Shown: piece after piece, positions 60,592 through 64,000 of the stretch
How the letters are laid out: each line of letters starts with the position of its first letter
Numbering within the stretch: the stretch's first letter is position 1
Source of the DNA: JACCTU01 sp963737405
Lineage (GTDB): Bacteria; Actinomycetota; Thermoleophilia; Gaiellales; Gaiellaceae
Direction of reading: 5' to 3'
DNA length: 64,000 bases
NCBI GenBank assembly: GCA_963737405.1
Contig: CAVTSL010000002.1
Span: forward strand, 31,693-95,692
Notes under the pieces: generated by a model
Databases searched by the model: none
What the model was told of the DNA's origin: nothing
Seen by the model: the letters and a program-made list of their open reading frames with translations, nothing else
Position numbers and translations under genes: made by a program

Positions 60592-61056
60592 TCAGCCGCA
60601 ACTGGCCGTCCCGGTGTACTCGCCGGCGGTGCCGGGCGTACCTATGAAGGTTCCTTCCCCGAGCGTGGCCCCGCTCGCCGCGAGAACCGTGTAGGTGCCC
60701 TCGATCGTCGTGGCCTGGTTGCCATGACCGACGACCACGAACGTGGCATCCGTCTTGATCCCGCACGCCTTGCCGGAGAACGCCATCGATCCGTACAGGT
60801 GCGTGGTGCCGTCCGGCTCGATGATCACCAGCTCGGTGAAGTCCGCCTGGCCCGCGTACGTGCCCGTGAACCTGACGTTGCGCGTGATCGTGTACCACCA
60901 GTCAGCGCCGACCTGGCGCTCGTCGAGCAGTTTCTCGTGTCCCTCGATGAACGCGCCCGCGGCCGGTTGGGCCGAAGCCGAAGCTCCGGTTGCGACTCCG
61001 GCGAGAGCGACCAACGCCAGCGAGCAGAGCAACGTGAGCCGTCGTGCAAACCGCAT
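60592..61056 (-). CDS. Secreted beta-rich protein of unknown function
   Basis: 154 residues; ATG at 61056 behind AAGGAG. Signal peptide (LTLLCSLALVALAGVATGAS), then strands with Gly turns (NVRFTGTYAGQADFTELVII; ATTIEGTYTVLAASGATLGE; GTAGEYTGTASCG) and two Cys. It resembles DUF3224-like or lipocalin-like exported barrels; weak. Confidence 0.72.
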   Translation of the reverse strand: MRFARRLTLLCSLALVALAGVATGASASAQPAAGAFIEGHEKLLDERQVGADWWYTITRNVRFTGTYAGQADFTELVIIEPDGTTHLYGSMAFSGKACGIKTDATFVVVGHGNQATTIEGTYTVLAASGATLGEGTFIGTPGTAGEYTGTASCG

Positions 61057-61331
61057 GCCATCTCCTTGGTTGCCGATACAGACTCGCGGAGCGAAATGCG
61101 GCAGCCTCCGCGGACGCGGGAGGCTAACGCTCGCGTCCGCCGCTGGGTAGACGCGGGCTCGAAAGCTGATCCAATCGGAGCAAACCGCTCGGCTAGTAGA
61201 TCCGTCCGCGGCCAAGCCTCACCAAACTCGATCGTGAAGTAACCGATCGCAACCGAGCTCGCGCGATCGTTCTTCAGCAGCGGTTGCTCGCTGGCGAACC
61301 ATAACCACGCGCGATCCCTCTAAGAGTCTCG

Positions 61332-61757
61332 TCAGCGAACCGCGAAACGAGCGAAGCCTGCGTGCAAGGGTTCCACTACCACGTCGCCCCGCCCCAACAA
61401 TCGAGCCTTCTCATGCGACTGCTTCAGCAGTTTTTCGCTTGGCGCGCCGTAGATGTAGATCGCTTCCAGCGAGACGAGCTGCGCGAACTGGCGAACGACG
61501 GACCCCGCCACCTCCATGTGGTATTCCAAGGATGCGGAGTCGGGATGCACCTGCACGACGGTCATCCTCGTGCCATCGTGGTTGAAGTAGACGTTGTAGG
61601 CGATGATCCGTGGCTCGTTCGCCTCGACGAAGTCGGCCAGCCGTTTCATCCCCGCCTTCAGCTCTTCGAGCGCCCCCTCACGAACCTCCGACGTGTCTAC
61701 GTACACGATCGCGTCCGACAAATCCGCCCCGCGCTGCTCGGTCACCTTCGGCGCCAT
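61332..61757 (-). CDS. Hypothetical protein, possible dimeric alpha/beta-barrel (ABM-like)
   Basis: 141 residues from the ATG at 61757; a GTG/ATG further upstream is possible but adds unlikely sequence. Pattern DAIVYVDTSEVREGALEELK, GMKRLADFVEANEPRIIAYN, VYFNHDGTRMTVVQVHPDSA is that of ferredoxin-like barrels such as antibiotic-monooxygenase-fold proteins. Catalysis not evident. Confidence 0.6.
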   Translation of the reverse strand: MAPKVTEQRGADLSDAIVYVDTSEVREGALEELKAGMKRLADFVEANEPRIIAYNVYFNHDGTRMTVVQVHPDSASLEYHMEVAGSVVRQFAQLVSLEAIYIYGAPSEKLLKQSHEKARLLGRGDVVVEPLHAGFARFAVR

Positions 61758-62137
61758 TAGCGCCGGGACAGTCTTGCACTGAAGCAGGGCGAGTGACCAG
61801 CGGACAACCACTCTGACCGAGGCGGTTCGCGCGAACTGTTCCCATGTTCAAGGTAGCCACGCCCCTCCGCACGCCTGCTCGCCATCAGTCCGCAACCCAG
61901 CCTGTCGGGCGGCTGAACGAAAGCCGGAACCAGAGTTCGACGCGGTGAGCGCGACAACACTTTCAGCAGTGCCGCTTGAACGCAGTTTGCCCGCACGCGA
62001 GGAGCTCTTTGCCGGGTGCGAGAAACGACTCTTGGTTCGACCTGAACACGAGCGGGGTGGTCACGCGCTGGGTCACATTGACGTTGATCCGCCAGCGTCC
62101 TCCCCAGGCTAGGGCACTACGTGCAGGGACTTCTTGA
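61758..62137. other. Gene-poor stretch (380 nt)
   Basis: Between the barrel protein and the tRNA gene. No credible gene, hairpin or second copy of the tRNA 3' end was found. Confidence 0.5.
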
Positions 62138-62210
62138 TGGGCCCGCCTGGATTCGAACCAGGGACCGACGGATTATGAGTCCGGTGCTCTAACCGCTGAG
62201 CTACGGGCCC
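62138..62210 (-). tRNA. tRNA-Ile, anticodon CAU (lysidine-modified)
   Basis: Minus-strand cloverleaf of 73 nt: acceptor GGGCCCG / CGGGCCC, D-arm with AGCTCAGCGGTTAGAGCA, anticodon loop CTCATAA (anticodon CAT), T-arm CCTGGTTCGAATCCAGG, discriminator A, no encoded CCA. The ACTCATAATC loop context matches bacterial tRNA-Ile2 rather than initiator or elongator Met, so the C should be modified to lysidine by TilS to read AUA. It marks the right edge of the gene-poor region. Confidence 0.93.
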
Positions 62211-62269
62211 GCACGGAGCCTAACCCTCCTTCAACAGGTCCTTACGAGGCCTCGCTAGGATCTTGCGCG

Positions 62270-62722
62270 GTGAAGGTCTTCCAGCGGGAATCCCGGTTTC
62301 GGACCTCCGGAGGGCTCCAGGTTCGTGACATCACCGACGAGGTCAACGAGGCCGTCCGTGAGAGCGGCATCACCCACGGCATCGCGTGCGTCTACTCGCC
62401 GCACACGACCTGCTGCGTCCGTGTGAACGAGTTCGAGCAGGGCTTCCTCGAGGACTTCGCGACGCTCCTGAAGCGGCTCGTCCCGAGCGACGGCTACTAC
62501 GCCCACGACGACTGGGACAAGCGGACGGAGAACATCTGCGAGGAGGACGTCGAGTTCGGCAACGGCCACTCGCACTGCATGTCGATGCTCCTCGGCTCGG
62601 CCGGTGAGTCGATCCCCGTCGTCGACTCGCAGCTGCAGCTCGGCACCTGGCAGCGTGTGCTCTTCCTGGAGCTCGACCGCGAGCGCGACCGGCGCTGGGT
62701 CGTCCAGGTCGTCGGCACCTAG
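62270..62722 (+). CDS. YjbQ/UPF0047 family protein (secondary thiamine-phosphate synthase-like)
   Basis: 150 residues, GTG start. Conserved core: ITHGIACVYSPHTTCCVRVN, ENICEEDVEFGNGHSHCMSM, and the C-terminal LGTWQRVLFLELDRERDRRW. The trimeric enzyme can rescue thiamine-phosphate synthesis, but its main role is unsettled. Its TAG and that of the opposing GrpB gene share one CTAG. Confidence 0.93.
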   Translation: MKVFQRESRFRTSGGLQVRDITDEVNEAVRESGITHGIACVYSPHTTCCVRVNEFEQGFLEDFATLLKRLVPSDGYYAHDDWDKRTENICEEDVEFGNGHSHCMSMLLGSAGESIPVVDSQLQLGTWQRVLFLELDRERDRRWVVQVVGT

Positions 62723-63213
62723 CCCCGCCGCAGCGCCGCGACGAGACGCGCCACGTACGGCGCCTTCGCCGCCTGGTAGCCGGCTCGGTCCTCCAGAAAC
62801 TCGGCGGCCAGCGTGAGCTTCAGGTCGCCGTACGCCCGTGCGTCCTCCGGGTGCGTGCGAAGGTAGTCCCGGAAGCGCACGTAGTCCATGAACTCGTCGT
62901 GTTCCTGCTCGTACGCGTGGAGGTGGTAGTCGCCGCGCGTGAAGTAGCGCCGGTTCGGCAGCTCTTCCTCGAACTTCGGCACGTACGTGTAGCCGAGCGA
63001 CTCGAGCGCATCGATGTCCAGATCGTCGAGCGACTCGACCGAGATCGCGATGTCGATCACCGGCTTCGCCGGAAGGCCCGGCACGGCCGTCGAGCCGACG
63101 TGCTCGATCACCCGGAGCTCGCCCCCGAGCGCGGCGCGGATCCGCGACGCGTCGGCCTCGAACAGCTTCGGCCAGTCCTCGTCGTACGGAACGACCTGGA
63201 CGCGACGCGTCAC
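62719..63213 (-). CDS. GrpB family nucleotidyltransferase-fold protein
   Basis: 164 residues, GTG at 63213 overlapping the SDR stop (GTGA). Signature RVIEHVGSTAVPGLPAKPVI then DIAISVE (nucleotidyltransferase GS...D-x-D/E), later RDYLRTHPEDARAYGDLKL. UPF0157/GrpB proteins; substrate unknown, some fused to dephospho-CoA kinase. Confidence 0.92.
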   Translation of the reverse strand: MTRRVQVVPYDEDWPKLFEADASRIRAALGGELRVIEHVGSTAVPGLPAKPVIDIAISVESLDDLDIDALESLGYTYVPKFEEELPNRRYFTRGDYHLHAYEQEHDEFMDYVRFRDYLRTHPEDARAYGDLKLTLAAEFLEDRAGYQAAKAPYVARLVAALRRG

Positions 63214-63983
63214 TCGGGCGTGACGTACGACGCGGTGAGGCCGCCGTCGACGAGAAACGTCGACCCGTTCACGTACGAGGACTCGTCGCTCGCGAGGAAG
63301 AGCGCGCCGTTCACGATCTCGCGCGGCTTCGCCAGCCGCCCCGTCGGCCAGTGGATGCGGCGGCGTTCGAGCGCGGCCGGGTCGTCGCCGAAGATGTTCA
63401 GCAGCAGCGGTGTCTCGACCGGGCCTGGGCAGAGCGCGTTCACGCGGATCCCGTCGCGTGCGAACTGCACTGCGAGCTCGCGGCTCATCGAGAGCACTGC
63501 GCCCTTCGAGGCCGTGTACGAGATCTGCGACGTCGCCGCGCCGACGATCGCGACGAACGACGCGACGTTGATCACCGAGCCTCCGCCCCGCTCCCGCAGG
63601 TACGGGATGCCGTGCTTGCAGCAGAGGAAGACGCCCTTCGTGTTCACGTTCTGCACGCGGTCCCACGCCTCGGCGGAGGTGTCGAGCACCGAGGCGTCGT
63701 CGTCGGGCGAGATGCCGGCGTTGTTGTAGAGCACGTCGATACCGCCGAAGCGCTCGGCCGTCGTCCGCATCATCGCCTCGACCTGTTCCTCGTTCGCGAC
63801 GTCGACCTCGAACGCGAAGGCAGTGGCCGGAGCGCACAGCGCGGCCGTCTCCTCGGCCGCACCGAGCTGGACGTCGGCGGCGCAGACCTTCGCGCCCTCC
63901 TGCGTGAAGAGGATCGCGGCCTCGCGGCCCATTCCGCCACCGGCGCCGGTGATCACCGCCACCTTGCCGTCGAGCCGTCCCAT
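63210..63983 (-). CDS. Short-chain dehydrogenase/reductase
   Basis: 257 residues, classical SDR: MGRLDGKVAVITGAGGGMGR (cofactor loop), Asp in FEVDVANEEQ, YNNAGISP, catalytic SYTASKGAVL region (Tyr/Lys), and C-terminus NGSTFLVDGGLTASY. NAD(P)-dependent; substrate unknown. It starts TGATG over the stop of the gene entering from the right edge and is coupled to GrpB downstream. Confidence 0.93.
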   Translation of the reverse strand: MGRLDGKVAVITGAGGGMGREAAILFTQEGAKVCAADVQLGAAEETAALCAPATAFAFEVDVANEEQVEAMMRTTAERFGGIDVLYNNAGISPDDDASVLDTSAEAWDRVQNVNTKGVFLCCKHGIPYLRERGGGSVINVASFVAIVGAATSQISYTASKGAVLSMSRELAVQFARDGIRVNALCPGPVETPLLLNIFGDDPAALERRRIHWPTGRLAKPREIVNGALFLASDESSYVNGSTFLVDGGLTASYVTPE

Positions 63984-64000
63984 CAGGTGGCCAGGAACAC
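63983..64000 (-). CDS. Last codons of a gene cut by the right edge
   Basis: The minus strand reads VFLAT then TGA, whose last base overlaps the SDR ATG (TGATG). This implies an upstream coding gene in the same operon. Nothing more can be said. Confidence 0.45.
   Translation of the reverse strand: MFLAT

Noticed and set aside
61757..61996. 79-codon minus-strand frame next to the tRNA
   Set aside because: No ribosome site, mixed composition and no domain; it overlaps the start of a better gene.
62138..62210. Assignment as tRNA-Met and as an occupied attachment site
   Set aside because: The anticodon-loop context ACTCATAATC fits tRNA-Ile2. I searched by eye for a second copy of the tRNA 3' end between 51 and 62 kb and found none.

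Overview
The window is high-GC DNA (about 70% by eye) with many GTG/TTG starts, 4-base start/stop overlaps (ATGA, GTGA) and gene content typical of Actinomycetota: pdxS-pdxT-yebC-ruvCAB, a short primary-like sigma factor, a DrrA-like ABC exporter with a MarR gene, and a BTAD/STAND regulator. The mix, with two surface proteins carrying Pro-Thr-Val repeats, suggests a deep-branching soil actinobacterium such as a Thermoleophilia/Gaiellales relative. That placement is inference. No phage, IS element or CRISPR array was seen.

Layout. 0-3.7 kb: an XRE-cupin regulator, a GMC oxidoreductase with its gluconate-dehydrogenase-subunit-3-like partner (both frameshifted) and a secreted cupredoxin. 3.7-8.8 kb: a minus-strand housekeeping run, pdxS / SDR / pdxT / yebC / ruvC / ruvA / ruvB. 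8.8-11.9 kb: MarR diverging from a three-gene ABC exporter, with a palindromic operator between them. 12-17 kb: a lipoprotein, small secreted proteins and a minus-strand membrane cluster (YihY, AI-2E/PerM, polytopic protein, BON-domain protein). 17-25 kb: TetM-like GTPase, ParB-like protein, PAS protein plus MBL hydrolase, RibD/DHFR-like reductase, LtrA and FtsH. 25-35 kb: a cyclase-TM-propeller protein, a repeat surface protein with its sigma-factor neighbour, secreted enzymes (M23-like protein, haem peroxidase) and an atypical response regulator. 35-46 kb: a flippase-like membrane protein with a pseudokinase domain, L,D-transpeptidase, TerC, an MFS exporter and HdeD. 46-51 kb: a 952-residue BTAD/STAND regulator, a badly frameshifted diacylglycerol kinase and a DUF1269 protein. 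51-62 kb: a sparsely coding accessory stretch of small secreted or anchored proteins, relics and long gaps, ending at tRNA-Ile(CAU). 62-64 kb: YjbQ, GrpB and SDR genes.

The most interesting signal is a pair of distant paralogues (27135-28293 and 57785-59083). They encode exported proteins with proline-rich stalks, an Ig/FlgD-like domain and a C-terminal membrane anchor. Both are preceded by the same ungapped 61-nt leader (about 45/61 identical), which ends in a C(UGCG)G tetraloop hairpin holding part of the ribosome binding site. This looks like an undescribed cis-acting RNA or thermosensor-like leader controlling a surface-protein family. Other oddities are an FtsH lacking the aromatic pore-loop residue, a response regulator lacking the end of its receiver domain, a class III cyclase fused through one TM helix to a beta-propeller, and a set of single-base frameshifts in otherwise conserved genes. 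The frameshifts suggest residual indel errors in the assembly at least as much as real decay.
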